Shown: in pieces, positions 41,382 through 49,535 of the stretch
Numbering within the stretch: position 1 is the first letter of the stretch
How the letters are laid out: each line of letters begins with the position of its first letter
Assembly: GCF_001693415.1 (NCBI RefSeq)
Contig: NZ_MAKX01000001.1
Coordinates: 700,047 to 764,046 of the forward strand
Direction: 5' to 3'
Source of the DNA: Tenacibaculum soleae
GTDB lineage: Bacteria; Bacteroidota; Bacteroidia; Flavobacteriales; Flavobacteriaceae
Length of the DNA stretch: 64,000 nt
Made by a program: the position numbers and the translations under genes
The notes under the pieces: generated by a model
The model's input: only the letters and a program-made list of their open reading frames with translations
Told to the model about the DNA's origin: nothing
Databases searched by the model: none

Positions 41382-42761
41382 CTATTTTTTAAAATAATTT
41401 TTAACATCCTCTAATTGATTAGGTGTTTCAATTATTTTTTTATTTTTATCTAAGACAAAGAAAGAAGGTGTTTCAGATATATTATATGATTTGACTGCTT
41501 TGTTGTTCCATTTCCAAGTTGGATGTGTTCCCATAGCATTGTGCCAAAGAGGTATTTTTTTAATAAATTCATTCCAGTTTGGTATACCATAAGCATCTTC
41601 AACAGAAAAAGAAATAACAGAAATATTTTTATGCGCTTGCATAAATTCATATAGTTTAGGAACATCGTGAACACAGTGTGGGCAAGCTGTACTCCAAAAA
41701 ACTAATAAATATTTTTCACCATCATTTAAAGTAGATAGTTTTAATTCTTCTCCATTTTCTTGCCATGAAAAATCAGGTGCAGTTCTACCAATAGCAGCAC
41801 TTAATAATTGTAATTTTTCTTCTTTAAATTCAGCATCAAATTGATCAGAAGGTAATTTGTCATAATATTCAGCTAATACCCAATCTACAGCTTCACCATT
41901 ACGCTTATCTGCCAAAGAAGTAATTAAAAACTCTAAAGTAGTTTTTTTAAGTTTTCCTTTAGGAATTTGTTTCATTACTGTAACGATAGCTTTTCTAAGA
42001 AGCTTTTGCTGAACCTGTTTGTCTTCTGAAGAGTTTAAGTAAAAAACGTAATCGTTAATACGGTCCATTAAAAAAGATGAATTGTACAATACATCACTAT
42101 CAAAATCGATATATTTAAAAAAGTTATCTATCGTTGACTCCATGTAATCTTCCATGTTGTCGATAGGACTAGAAGGGTTGTAACGTTGGGTAGCTTTGAT
42201 AAAGTGGTTTACCAACATTCCTTCCGATTTGTTTTCATACATGTCTTGCACATCTTCAAGCTCTTTTATCGCTTTTTTGTATGTTTTTTTCGCCTCTTTA
42301 TCTTCTTCTGTAATATAAGTACCTTGACTTTTATCAATTTTATTTTGTATTTTTATATAAGCCTCTAAATATTCATTATATAATTTATTTTCTCTTGACG
42401 ATGTAAATACAACAGATTCATCTGGGTATTTAGGATTAAAAATAAACTCTACATTTTCGTTGTTAAAATAAAAATCTACAAACCCAGCGCCTTTGTTTCT
42501 GTAGGTGGCTCTGTAAGCTCCTGGTTTAGTATCTTTAGGCAAGTCAAGTTGAAATTTACCTAATACTTGTTGTTCTCCACCAACAAGAATGGTGTCAAAT
42601 TTTATGGTAGAATTTAGAACAAATTTTTGCTTTGCCCCTTCTATTTTATACAGAATAACCCAATCGGTTTTTTCAGGAGGAGTCATCGTTCCTTTAACGG
42701 TATATTGAGCGTTAACTATTGAAGTGGCGAATATTAATAGTGCCAGTAATTTTTTCATCAT
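41382..42761 (-). CDS. TlpA-like thioredoxin-fold protein with DUF4369-like N-terminal domain
   Basis: A 459-residue exported protein. After the signal peptide (ending near IVNAQ), residues 20-110 look like the beta-rich DUF4369 domain often found with TlpA in Bacteroidetes. A long helical middle follows. The C-terminal 140 residues are a thioredoxin fold with the active site C-P-H-C in WSTACPHCVHDVPKL and the cis-proline region ISETPSFFVLDKNKKI. It probably reduces or isomerises disulfides in the periplasm. The gene starts MM; the first or second ATG is equally possible. Confidence 0.88.
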   Translation of the reverse strand: MMKKLLALLIFATSIVNAQYTVKGTMTPPEKTDWVILYKIEGAKQKFVLNSTIKFDTILVGGEQQVLGKFQLDLPKDTKPGAYRATYRNKGAGFVDFYFNNENVEFIFNPKYPDESVVFTSSRENKLYNEYLEAYIKIQNKIDKSQGTYITEEDKEAKKTYKKAIKELEDVQDMYENKSEGMLVNHFIKATQRYNPSSPIDNMEDYMESTIDNFFKYIDFDSDVLYNSSFLMDRINDYVFYLNSSEDKQVQQKLLRKAIVTVMKQIPKGKLKKTTLEFLITSLADKRNGEAVDWVLAEYYDKLPSDQFDAEFKEEKLQLLSAAIGRTAPDFSWQENGEELKLSTLNDGEKYLLVFWSTACPHCVHDVPKLYEFMQAHKNISVISFSVEDAYGIPNWNEFIKKIPLWHNAMGTHPTWKWNNKAVKSYNISETPSFFVLDKNKKIIETPNQLEDVKNYFKK

Positions 42762-42883
42762 TATATTTTAAAGGGTTATTAATAAGTTTTAAAACTAGTC
42801 ATTTGTTAACTTCTATCCAAGAAGTGTACCGTTTTTATTTTTTCTTGCTTATTTTAGAGAAGTTTTACAAATAAAATAAAGAA

Positions 42884-43678
42884 ATGAGTTTGAAAAATAA
42901 AGTGTTTTGGATTACTGGAGCTTCCTCTGGTATCGGTAAATCATTGGTAATTGAACTGTCAAAGTATGAGGTAAATTTAATTTTATCATCAAGAAATAAA
43001 AATACTTTAGACGAAGTTGGAAATGTGTGTAAAAATCCTTCAAAAGTAAAAATTGTTCCACTTGATTTAGAAAACTATGAAAACATGAAATCTAAAGTTG
43101 AAGCTGCATTGTTATGTTTTGGAAAGATTGATGTTTTGGTAAATAATGGAGGTGTTAGTCAACGCTCATTAATAAAAGACACTGATATTTCGGTAGATAA
43201 ACGTTTAATGGATGTTAATTATTTAGGCACGGTAGCATTGACCAAGGCGTTGTTGCCTCATTTTATTAAAAATAAATCTGGTCATTTTGTGGTAACTACT
43301 AGTATTGTGGGTAAAATTGGTACTCCACTACGGTCATCTTATGCAGCAACGAAACATGCGCTACATGGTTTTTTTGATAGTTTGCGCGCCGAACATTACA
43401 ACGATAATATTTCGGTAACTTTGGTTTGTCCTGGTTTTGTAACCACAAATGTTTCTAAAAACGCTTTAACGGGTGATGGTTCTCCACAAAATAAAATGGA
43501 TAGTGCTACGGCAAATGGAATTAACCCAGGCCGTTTTGCTAAACTTATGCTAAAGGCAATAAAAAATAAACGAGAGGAAGTGTATATTGCTGGTGTAAAA
43601 GAAAAGTTAGGCGTATATGCAAAACGTTTTTTTCCTAAGTTTTTATCAAAAATGATTCGAAAATTAAGTGTTACTTAA
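42884..43678 (+). CDS. Short-chain dehydrogenase/reductase
   Basis: A 264-residue SDR oxidoreductase. The cofactor motif is TGASSGIG (11-18), followed by VLVNNGGVSQRS (NNAG variant) and the active site S140 with Y153-A-A-T-K157. The tail HFVVTTSIVGKIGTPLRSSYAATKHALHGFFDSLRAE is typical of the group related to DHRS7. NADP(H) is likely the cofactor given the Ser-Arg after the second strand (LILSSRN). Substrate unknown. It ends eight bases into the convergent gene. Confidence 0.93.
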   Translation: MSLKNKVFWITGASSGIGKSLVIELSKYEVNLILSSRNKNTLDEVGNVCKNPSKVKIVPLDLENYENMKSKVEAALLCFGKIDVLVNNGGVSQRSLIKDTDISVDKRLMDVNYLGTVALTKALLPHFIKNKSGHFVVTTSIVGKIGTPLRSSYAATKHALHGFFDSLRAEHYNDNISVTLVCPGFVTTNVSKNALTGDGSPQNKMDSATANGINPGRFAKLMLKAIKNKREEVYIAGVKEKLGVYAKRFFPKFLSKMIRKLSVT

Positions 43679-44027
43679 AAAAATCAATCAATTCAAAGTA
43701 ATTGATAATTGCTTCTTTTATTAAAACAGATTGTTCACCAGGTTTTAAGTTTGGTAATTCTGTTAAGGTTTTATAATGAGGCCAACCATCATTATCAAAA
43801 AAATCAAATTCGTAATATCCGTAAGGTTCTAAAAGTTTACAAATAGCAATATGCATAAGATTTACTTTTTCGTCCTTTTTAAATTTACGTTGCCCTTGTC
43901 CTAACTCTTGCACGCCAATTAAATAAATAACGGCATCAACTTTTAACTCATCACCATCGGCAAATTGATCTGATAAATTTTTTACCAAAAAATCCCATTT
44001 TTCCTTTAAGTTAACTTCTTTCTCCAT
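43671..44027 (-). CDS. Conserved hypothetical protein (cytoplasmic)
   Basis: A 118-residue protein. I start it at 44027 (MEKEVNLKEKWDFLV) because a -7 promoter element lies 19 bases upstream and the longer frame would overlap it. The body contains VDAVIYLIGVQELGQGQRKFKKDEKVNLMHIAIC and GYYEFDFFDNDGWPHYKTL, a pattern I have seen in Bacteroidetes conserved hypothetical proteins. No signal peptide, no membrane helix, no recognised domain. It overlaps the SDR gene end by eight bases. Confidence 0.75.
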   Translation of the reverse strand: MEKEVNLKEKWDFLVKNLSDQFADGDELKVDAVIYLIGVQELGQGQRKFKKDEKVNLMHIAICKLLEPYGYYEFDFFDNDGWPHYKTLTELPNLKPGEQSVLIKEAIINYFELIDFFK

Positions 44028-44045
44028 CTGTGTTTTTTGAGTTAG

Positions 44046-44053
44046 CAAAGATA
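44046..44053 (-). promoter_or_regulatory. Predicted -7 element of the conserved hypothetical gene
   Basis: On the minus strand TATCTTTG matches TAnnTTTG, 18 bases before the chosen ATG at 44027. Confidence 0.6.
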
Positions 44054-44066
44054 CAAATGAGTTGTG

Positions 44067-44088
44067 TATATTTGATGCAGAATCTGCA
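44067..44088 (+). promoter_or_regulatory. Predicted -7 element and adjacent palindrome upstream of cvpA
   Basis: TATATTTG (44067-44074) matches TAnnTTTG for the rightward cvpA gene. Directly next to it lies the perfect palindrome TGCAGA-A-TCTGCA (44076-44088), which could be an operator covering the transcription start. Confidence 0.4.
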
Positions 44089-44141
44089 CACATAATTATT
44101 TAGTGCGTATATTTTAATTAAAATGCCATTATTTTACATTT

Positions 44142-44675
44142 ATGAATACATTTGATATTATTATAGCAGCTTTACTTCTTTTTGGTTTTATAAGAGGATT
44201 GATGAAAGGTTTGTTTGTTGAGGTTGCTTCTTTGGTAGCTTTGGTAGCTGGAGTTTATGGCGCAATACATTTTTCGTATTTTATTGCCGATTGGTTAAAG
44301 GATAGTGTTACTTGGGATGAAAAGTATATTTCATTAGCGGCATTTGCGGGAACATTTGTTGTAATAATAATTACAATTTCTTTACTAGGTAAAGCATTGA
44401 CAAAAATAGCTGATTTTGCCTCATTAGGTGCTTTAAATAAAATATTAGGAGGTGTTTTTGGCGCTTTAAAAATCGGATTAATTTTAAGTGTTATTTTTAT
44501 TTTCTTCGGAAAAATGAATGATACGATTCCGTTTGTAAACAAAGAAAACTTAGAGGAATCTATTTTATATGCTCCGGTTAAAAAGATAGCGCCAACAATT
44601 TTTCCATCAATAATTAAAGATGATGGTGAAGTAACAATTCCAGAGATTGAAGAGAATTTAAAAAAAGAGGTATAA
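44142..44675 (+). CDS. CvpA family membrane protein
   Basis: A 177-residue protein with four membrane helices. The start FDIIIAALLLFGFIRGLMKGLFVEVASLVALVAGVYGA and the fourth-helix stretch LGALNKILGGVFGALKIGLILSVIFIF are diagnostic of CvpA/colicin V production proteins. The C-terminal tail is cytoplasmic and acidic. The family is linked to colicin V production in E. coli and to envelope robustness more widely; no colicin gene is nearby. A strong terminator follows. Confidence 0.92.
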   Translation: MNTFDIIIAALLLFGFIRGLMKGLFVEVASLVALVAGVYGAIHFSYFIADWLKDSVTWDEKYISLAAFAGTFVVIIITISLLGKALTKIADFASLGALNKILGGVFGALKIGLILSVIFIFFGKMNDTIPFVNKENLEESILYAPVKKIAPTIFPSIIKDDGEVTIPEIEENLKKEV

Positions 44676-44708
44676 AAAAATCCGAAGTTATTAACTTCGG
44701 ATTTTTTG
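44673..44708. terminator. Bidirectional terminator between cvpA and the outer-membrane receptor gene
   Basis: A 16-base-pair stem (AAAAAATCCGAAGTTA with TAACTTCGGATTTTTT), with A/T tracts on both sides, between convergent genes. The same stem core recurs at 48850-48880. Confidence 0.92.
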
Positions 44709-44709
44709 T

Positions 44710-47394
44710 TTAAAATCTGTATTTTAATTTTAGTAACGCAAACCTTGGTAAAAGCCTGTATTCTGTAGTTGATGTTCCGATATCACTAATTGAAAAACTT
44801 TTAAATGTTTTAGTATTTAATAAGTTTTTACCCGTTAGGAAAAGTGTTAATTTATTATCTATAAGGTTGTAGGTAACGCTAACATCTACAAAATTATAAG
44901 TAGCATCTTTTTCTAAATTTCCGAAATAATAACGTTCAGATTGTATATCAGCATTGAATTTCTTGCTAAAAACAAAAGATAAATCTAAGAAACTTTTATT
45001 ATTTGTAAATGAATTCTTAAAACTTGATTGTTGTATTTTAGAAGTGTTCCATTTTGTACCAAAGTGATAATTAAAAAAACCTCTAAATCCAGATCGTAGG
45101 TTTACACCATAATTATAATTGTTAGAAGTTACTTTTCTTAAACCAGTATTATTTACACTATTTTTAAACTCACTTTTAGTATAGCCTACATCTAATTTAA
45201 GGTTAGAAGATATCGATTTAAAATAATAATCTATTTTAGAGTTTATGCTTACATATTCTCTATCTTTAATTATAATTTTTTCAGCTTGATTATAGTTTTG
45301 TTGTATTAAACTATTGCTCGAAAAGAAATCGTAATTTTTAGTATACATTAAACTAAAATAAGCAAAAAATCGATCGCTATAATTACCTAAAGAGTAGTTT
45401 AAATTTGCAGTTGATGCGTTTAATTGATTAAAATTACCGGTACCTTTAGTAAAAGACCGGAAACTTGTTAATGCAAAATTGTTATAAACATCTACTATTT
45501 TAGCGTTTGTAGTATTGTATGAAACAGATGAGGTTATTTTATTGCTATCATTTATTTTCCAATCAATACCAATACTTGGATTTATATAAAAGTAGTTTTC
45601 ACTTTTATTAAGAGTATTGTCATTTAAATTGTTAGTAAGGTTATGAAAGTTTAACTTACCAATAAGACGCAAATCTTTTATTTTTAAATGATATTTAGTT
45701 TTTAAATACGTATCATTAACCTTGTATTCAGTTGTATTTTTATAAGCAACAGGAATATTTACAATTGTATTATTTTCTAATAAAGTAAGTTGTGTGTTTA
45801 ATTTATCGGCTCTATATTCATTTCCTAATTGTAATTCTAATAAGTCACCATTTTCTTTTTTGGTCAGTAAATGCGTATTAAAACCAGCAAATGTCATTTC
45901 GCTATCGCTTAATTGTTTTATATTATTCGCATTGGCAGAGTTTGGAAATAAATCTTGAAATAAAAATTGATTTGTTTGATAGTTTTGAGGCGATTTTTCA
46001 TTGATAAAACGCCCTGTTGTTACATAGACTTTCTTATTATTGAGGCGATTTGTAAAAATTATCTTTTGATCGAAAATATTATTTTGATGTTTTAAATTTT
46101 CGGTAGTACTATTACCATTAAAAGTTAAATTAGAGGAGTCGTTAAAGTTGCCATATTTATATTTGGTAGTCGCTGCCAGCATTTTATTTTTGTCGATGTT
46201 ATAAATTATATCAACTTTACCAAAAGCAATCTTTTTATCATTATTTAATTCAGAGTTTTCAGTATTTGTAAAATTGGTATTGCCAGTATTTATATTATCA
46301 ATACTTGTTTTGGCGTCACTATTTTCATCCCAATTTAAAAAACTTAAGGCTTTTATTTTTAGTTTTTTTGATGGATTAAAAATGGCATTTAAAGAAGTTA
46401 ATTCGGTATTGTTAAAATTGGTTCTTTCTTTATCAAAAAATGAATTATAGATAGCTAAGTTTAATAAATTTCTGGTAGATTTATTATCGCCAATGCTTCC
46501 AGGTTCGTTATAACTAGTAGGGTTTATTAATTGATTTATATTACCCGTAACATCTATACCAGTATTGTTAAGGCTGGTTAAAAAAAAGTATTTATTCTTT
46601 TTTCCGAAATTCATTAAGTTAGCTTTTGTTTCGTAACGGTTTTCAGAAAACAAGCCATATCCTAAACTGATGTTACCAAACCAAATACGTTTCGATTTTT
46701 CGTTGAGCTTTAAATTTAAAGCTACTTTATCACTATTTTCGATACCTTTTAAAAGATGGTTGTTTGAGTATTTTTTTAACACTTCTACCTCTTCAATTGG
46801 GTGTGCAGGCATGTTTTTAGATAATACTTTATAGCCCTTTTCAAAAAAATCATCGCCATCAATCATTAATTTTTCTATTTCTTGGTTACCTACTTTTATT
46901 CTCCCTTCGCTATCAATATTTAAACCAGGTATTTTTTTTAGTAAATCTTCCACCGTTTGTTCGGTACCGTTGGTAAATGCTTTTGTTCTAAAACGAATGG
47001 TATCTTTTTCTATAAAAACCGATTTTTCTGCTTTAATAACAACTTCATCTAAACTTATAGCATCTTCTTGTAAAACTACATTAACAGTAATTTCAGCTTG
47101 GTTTTTATGAACTACTATTGGTGTTGTTTTAGGTTTAAAACCTAATGAAGAAAATACTAAATTAAAGTTTCCTGTTTTATTTGTTTTAAGTTGGTAATAC
47201 CCTTTTTTGTTTGCATAGGTGTAAGAAATATAATTTTTAAGTAAACTGTCTTTTAAAATTACATTTCCTGTTATTATGTTATTTTTATTATCTTTTAAAG
47301 TACCTGAAATTATAGCTTGCGAAAAACTATAAGTACATATTAAGAAAAAAAACAAACTAAAAAATAAGGTATTTACTTTTGTTTTTCTTCCCAT
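44710..47394 (-). CDS. Outer-membrane beta-barrel receptor with carboxypeptidase-like regulatory domain
   Basis: An 894-residue TonB-receptor-like protein. After the signal peptide (ending near YSFSQ), residues about 28-110 form a carboxypeptidase-like regulatory domain (ISGTLKDNKNNIITGNVIL, SLGFKPKT). A plug-like region follows with GTEQTVEDLLKKIPGLNIDSEGRI and VGNQEIEKLMIDGDDFF. The rest is a beta barrel rich in Asn and aromatic residues, ending RFALLKLKYRF. This is the subgroup usually encoded next to GLPGLI proteins, as here (22-base overlap with the upstream GLPGLI gene). Its ligand is unknown. Confidence 0.88.
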   Translation of the reverse strand: MGRKTKVNTLFFSLFFFLICTYSFSQAIISGTLKDNKNNIITGNVILKDSLLKNYISYTYANKKGYYQLKTNKTGNFNLVFSSLGFKPKTTPIVVHKNQAEITVNVVLQEDAISLDEVVIKAEKSVFIEKDTIRFRTKAFTNGTEQTVEDLLKKIPGLNIDSEGRIKVGNQEIEKLMIDGDDFFEKGYKVLSKNMPAHPIEEVEVLKKYSNNHLLKGIENSDKVALNLKLNEKSKRIWFGNISLGYGLFSENRYETKANLMNFGKKNKYFFLTSLNNTGIDVTGNINQLINPTSYNEPGSIGDNKSTRNLLNLAIYNSFFDKERTNFNNTELTSLNAIFNPSKKLKIKALSFLNWDENSDAKTSIDNINTGNTNFTNTENSELNNDKKIAFGKVDIIYNIDKNKMLAATTKYKYGNFNDSSNLTFNGNSTTENLKHQNNIFDQKIIFTNRLNNKKVYVTTGRFINEKSPQNYQTNQFLFQDLFPNSANANNIKQLSDSEMTFAGFNTHLLTKKENGDLLELQLGNEYRADKLNTQLTLLENNTIVNIPVAYKNTTEYKVNDTYLKTKYHLKIKDLRLIGKLNFHNLTNNLNDNTLNKSENYFYINPSIGIDWKINDSNKITSSVSYNTTNAKIVDVYNNFALTSFRSFTKGTGNFNQLNASTANLNYSLGNYSDRFFAYFSLMYTKNYDFFSSNSLIQQNYNQAEKIIIKDREYVSINSKIDYYFKSISSNLKLDVGYTKSEFKNSVNNTGLRKVTSNNYNYGVNLRSGFRGFFNYHFGTKWNTSKIQQSSFKNSFTNNKSFLDLSFVFSKKFNADIQSERYYFGNLEKDATYNFVDVSVTYNLIDNKLTLFLTGKNLLNTKTFKSFSISDIGTSTTEYRLLPRFALLKLKYRF

Positions 47395-48134
47395 TCGTAT
47401 ATTATCTCTTTTTGAGAATTTCTATCTGTAGACGATGTTATTACAGTGGTGTTTCTATCACTGTTTTGTGCATTCATTTTTGAAGTTAATTCTTTCATTC
47501 TATTAGGAAGAATAACCTCAATATACTTTTTTAAAGGTATTGCCTTTTCTTCATCAGGAAAGTTGTTAATAGTTATAGTATCTTTAAAAGTTACTTTAGT
47601 AACTCTAAAATATATTTCTTTTTTAGCATCTTTTACTTCAATTATTAAACCTGGTAATCCTTGTAGTTTCCAAGGTCCAAAAGGTATTGGTATTTGTTGT
47701 GTAAACCAACAGTTGTATGTTCTGCCTCTAAAGTAGCCAGTTGCTTTTTGGCATTTATATTCACCTATATCTTTAAACTCATCTGTTATTTTCCAATTAA
47801 TTTTAGGTAATTGTTCTTTAAGCATCTTCATTTTATTACGTCCAGATAATAATAAATTCTTATTAATATCAGTAAATACTTGTGGTCTTTTATCAGATTC
47901 AGGAAGAGTAATATTCAGGCTTCCATTTATCCATTTTTCAGTCTTTGTTTTTAATCCATTTTTTGATTTTAATACTATATAATGCGATTTATTATTACTT
48001 ATTTTTAAAACTCCAGTAGTTTTATATAATTGACTAATATTTGTAATAGCATCATATTGTACTTCTAATGAGTTTTGACCCATAACAGTTGCTGTTATTA
48101 AAAATAAAAATAGGTGTAGAATTGTTTTTTTCAT
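47373..48134 (-). CDS. GLPGLI family protein
   Basis: A 253-residue exported protein named for its motif, present here exactly as GLPGLI at residues 159-164 (PFGPWKLQGLPGLIIEV). A signal peptide ends near VMGQ. The centre has KCQKATGYFRGRTYNCWFTQQIPI with a Cys pair (128 and 142). The family is Bacteroidetes-specific and of unknown function, almost always beside an outer-membrane receptor, which follows here with a 22-base overlap. The C-terminal is charged (KEIIYEWEEKQK). Confidence 0.93.
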   Translation of the reverse strand: MKKTILHLFLFLITATVMGQNSLEVQYDAITNISQLYKTTGVLKISNNKSHYIVLKSKNGLKTKTEKWINGSLNITLPESDKRPQVFTDINKNLLLSGRNKMKMLKEQLPKINWKITDEFKDIGEYKCQKATGYFRGRTYNCWFTQQIPIPFGPWKLQGLPGLIIEVKDAKKEIYFRVTKVTFKDTITINNFPDEEKAIPLKKYIEVILPNRMKELTSKMNAQNSDRNTTVITSSTDRNSQKEIIYEWEEKQK

Positions 48135-48210
48135 TCTTTTTATATCAAAAAATATTGTTTAAGTGTTTCAGAAGAACAGTGCCACATTGTGGAACTGTTT
48201 ATTTTATTAA

Positions 48211-48513
48211 TTATTTAATCCAATCTTCTGCCATTTTCAATGCTACTTCATCTGCAAGATGTTGAGCTTTACCACAATCACCTCTATTGTTTGATGCGGT
48301 AGCGCTATGTCTTACTCCATCAGATGTTGTATAAGTAACTGTTATAGTACAAATATCTGCTTCAATAACCGTTTTTGTAATTGCGCTTAAACCATTAAAA
48401 ACATAACTTTTAACAAATTCAGTTTTTGTGTTGTCAATAATTGGGTTTTCTGTGGAAGCATTTGCATACGTTCCTATTAGCATAAAAGCTAAAATAAAAA
48501 TTACTTTTTTCAT
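48211..48513 (-). CDS. Small secreted hypothetical protein upstream of the GLPGLI gene
   Basis: A 100-residue protein with a signal peptide (MKKVIFILAFMLIGTYANAS). The mature part of about 80 residues has two cysteines (C55 and C80) likely to form a disulfide, a beta-like segment DICTITVTYTTSDGVRHSATAS and a C-terminal helix HLADEVALKMAEDWIK. I do not recognise a family. It lies 76 bases before the GLPGLI gene on the same strand and just downstream of a repeat-rich regulatory region, so it may belong to the same secreted system. Confidence 0.7.
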   Translation of the reverse strand: MKKVIFILAFMLIGTYANASTENPIIDNTKTEFVKSYVFNGLSAITKTVIEADICTITVTYTTSDGVRHSATASNNRGDCGKAQHLADEVALKMAEDWIK

Positions 48514-48680
48514 AATATTTAAAAAATTAATAATCCATTATGGTCTAGAGTGATTCGTTTGCAACCAAGTAATAACCTAATTTTTTAGCATTTTAACTTT
48601 TAGATTAATCACTAACTAGTATTGTTGATTAAAAATAAAAATTTTTAATGCCATTAATTGTTTATGATTATTACTGTTAC

Positions 48681-48719
48681 AAACTTATAAATCAAACTTA
48701 TAAATCAAACTTATAATTC
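48681..48719. repeat. Three tandem copies of a 13-base unit
   Basis: AAACTTATAAATC is repeated at 48681-48693 and 48694-48706 exactly, and at 48707-48719 with one change (AAACTTATAATTC). The copies are directly adjacent with no spacers. Confidence 0.9.
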
Positions 48720-48731
48720 ACAATACCCAAT

Positions 48732-48830
48732 ACCCCTAATTGTTTGTTAGGGTTATCCCTAATTCAAATAGGGTTAACCCTATTTTTGTTAACGTTTCTT
48801 TAACGTTTATATTTGATCATACCCTATTAA
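48732..48830. promoter_or_regulatory. Cluster of CCCTAAT/CCCTATT motifs with palindromes
   Basis: CCCTAATT occurs at 48734-48741 and 48757-48764, CCCTATTT at 48778-48785 and CCCTATTA at 48822-48829, all in one orientation. The second and third are halves of inverted repeats: a near-palindrome AGGGTTATCCCT (48749-48760) and a perfect 16-base palindrome ATAGGGTTAACCCTAT (48768-48783). Their centres are 21 bases apart, two helical turns, as expected for cooperative protein binding. Confidence 0.5.
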
Positions 48831-48849
48831 CATTAAGTTGAGGTATAAA

Positions 48850-48880
48850 AAAAATCCGAAGTTATTAGCTTCGGATTTTT
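48850..48880 (-). terminator. Terminator after the carbonic anhydrase gene
   Basis: A 12-base-pair stem (AAAAATCCGAAG with CTTCGGATTTTT) with a seven-base loop. It has the same stem core as the terminator at 44673-44708. Confidence 0.85.
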
Positions 48881-48901
48881 GGTTTTATAAAGTAGAAAAT
48901 A

Positions 48902-49531
48902 TTATAACATGGTAACTTTACCAGTTTGTAAAGAATATACTCCACCAACTATTTTAATTTCACCATTGTCTTCCATTTCTTGTAAAATTTTACTTTTTTC
49001 ACGGATACGCTCAATGGTCATTTTTACATTATTTTCAACAGTTTTTGCTACAAACGCACTGTTTGATGAGTTTGCTTCACCATCAATTTGTTCTGAAGAT
49101 AATTTGGCAGCAGGTACAATATTATCTAACATAGCAGTGATATTACCAAGCTCTACACCATCGCAAGCAGCTTTTACGGCTCCGCAACTTTCGTGACCTA
49201 AAACAAAAACTAATTTACTTCCTGCAACTGCACAAGAATATTCCATCGACCCTAAAATATCAACGTTTTCAAAGTTACCCGCTACACGAGCTACGAAAAC
49301 ATCACCAATAGTTTGGTCGAAAGCTAATTCTACTGGTACACGAGAATCGATACAAGATAAAATTACTGCTTTAGGATTTTGTCCGTCAGTAGTTTGTTTT
49401 ACTAATTCAGTAACATTTGATGCTGTTAAATTATTAGCTACATAGCGATTGTTACCTTCTAATAAATCTTGTAATACTCCATTTGGAGTTAATGTACTTT
49501 GTACTTCTTTTGTTATTGCTGTGTTTCTCAT
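48902..49531 (-). CDS. can: Beta-class carbonic anhydrase
   Basis: A 209-residue zinc enzyme interconverting CO2 and bicarbonate. I start at 49531 (MRNTAITKEV); the longer frame would overlap the SulP gene. Zinc ligands and the active-site pair are C60-x-D62-x-R64 (LSCIDSRVP) and H113-x-x-C116 (LGHESCGAVK). It lies four bases after the SulP transporter stop, so the two are one operon. The likely joint role is bicarbonate uptake and use. Confidence 0.95.
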   Translation of the reverse strand: MRNTAITKEVQSTLTPNGVLQDLLEGNNRYVANNLTASNVTELVKQTTDGQNPKAVILSCIDSRVPVELAFDQTIGDVFVARVAGNFENVDILGSMEYSCAVAGSKLVFVLGHESCGAVKAACDGVELGNITAMLDNIVPAAKLSSEQIDGEANSSNSAFVAKTVENNVKMTIERIREKSKILQEMEDNGEIKIVGGVYSLQTGKVTML

Positions 49532-49535
49532 TTTT

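Larger units (their letters stand above)
48514..48901. other. 388-base intergenic region between the secreted-protein gene and the carbonic anhydrase gene
   Basis: No gene is visible here. It holds, left to right, the upstream region of the small secreted protein gene, a triple 13-base tandem repeat (48681-48719), a cluster of CCCTAAT-type motifs with palindromes (48732-48830), and the carbonic anhydrase terminator (48850-48880). Confidence 0.8.

Noticed and set aside
48681..48719. Possible CRISPR-like repeats
   Set aside because: The three 13-base units touch each other with no spacers and no cas genes are present.
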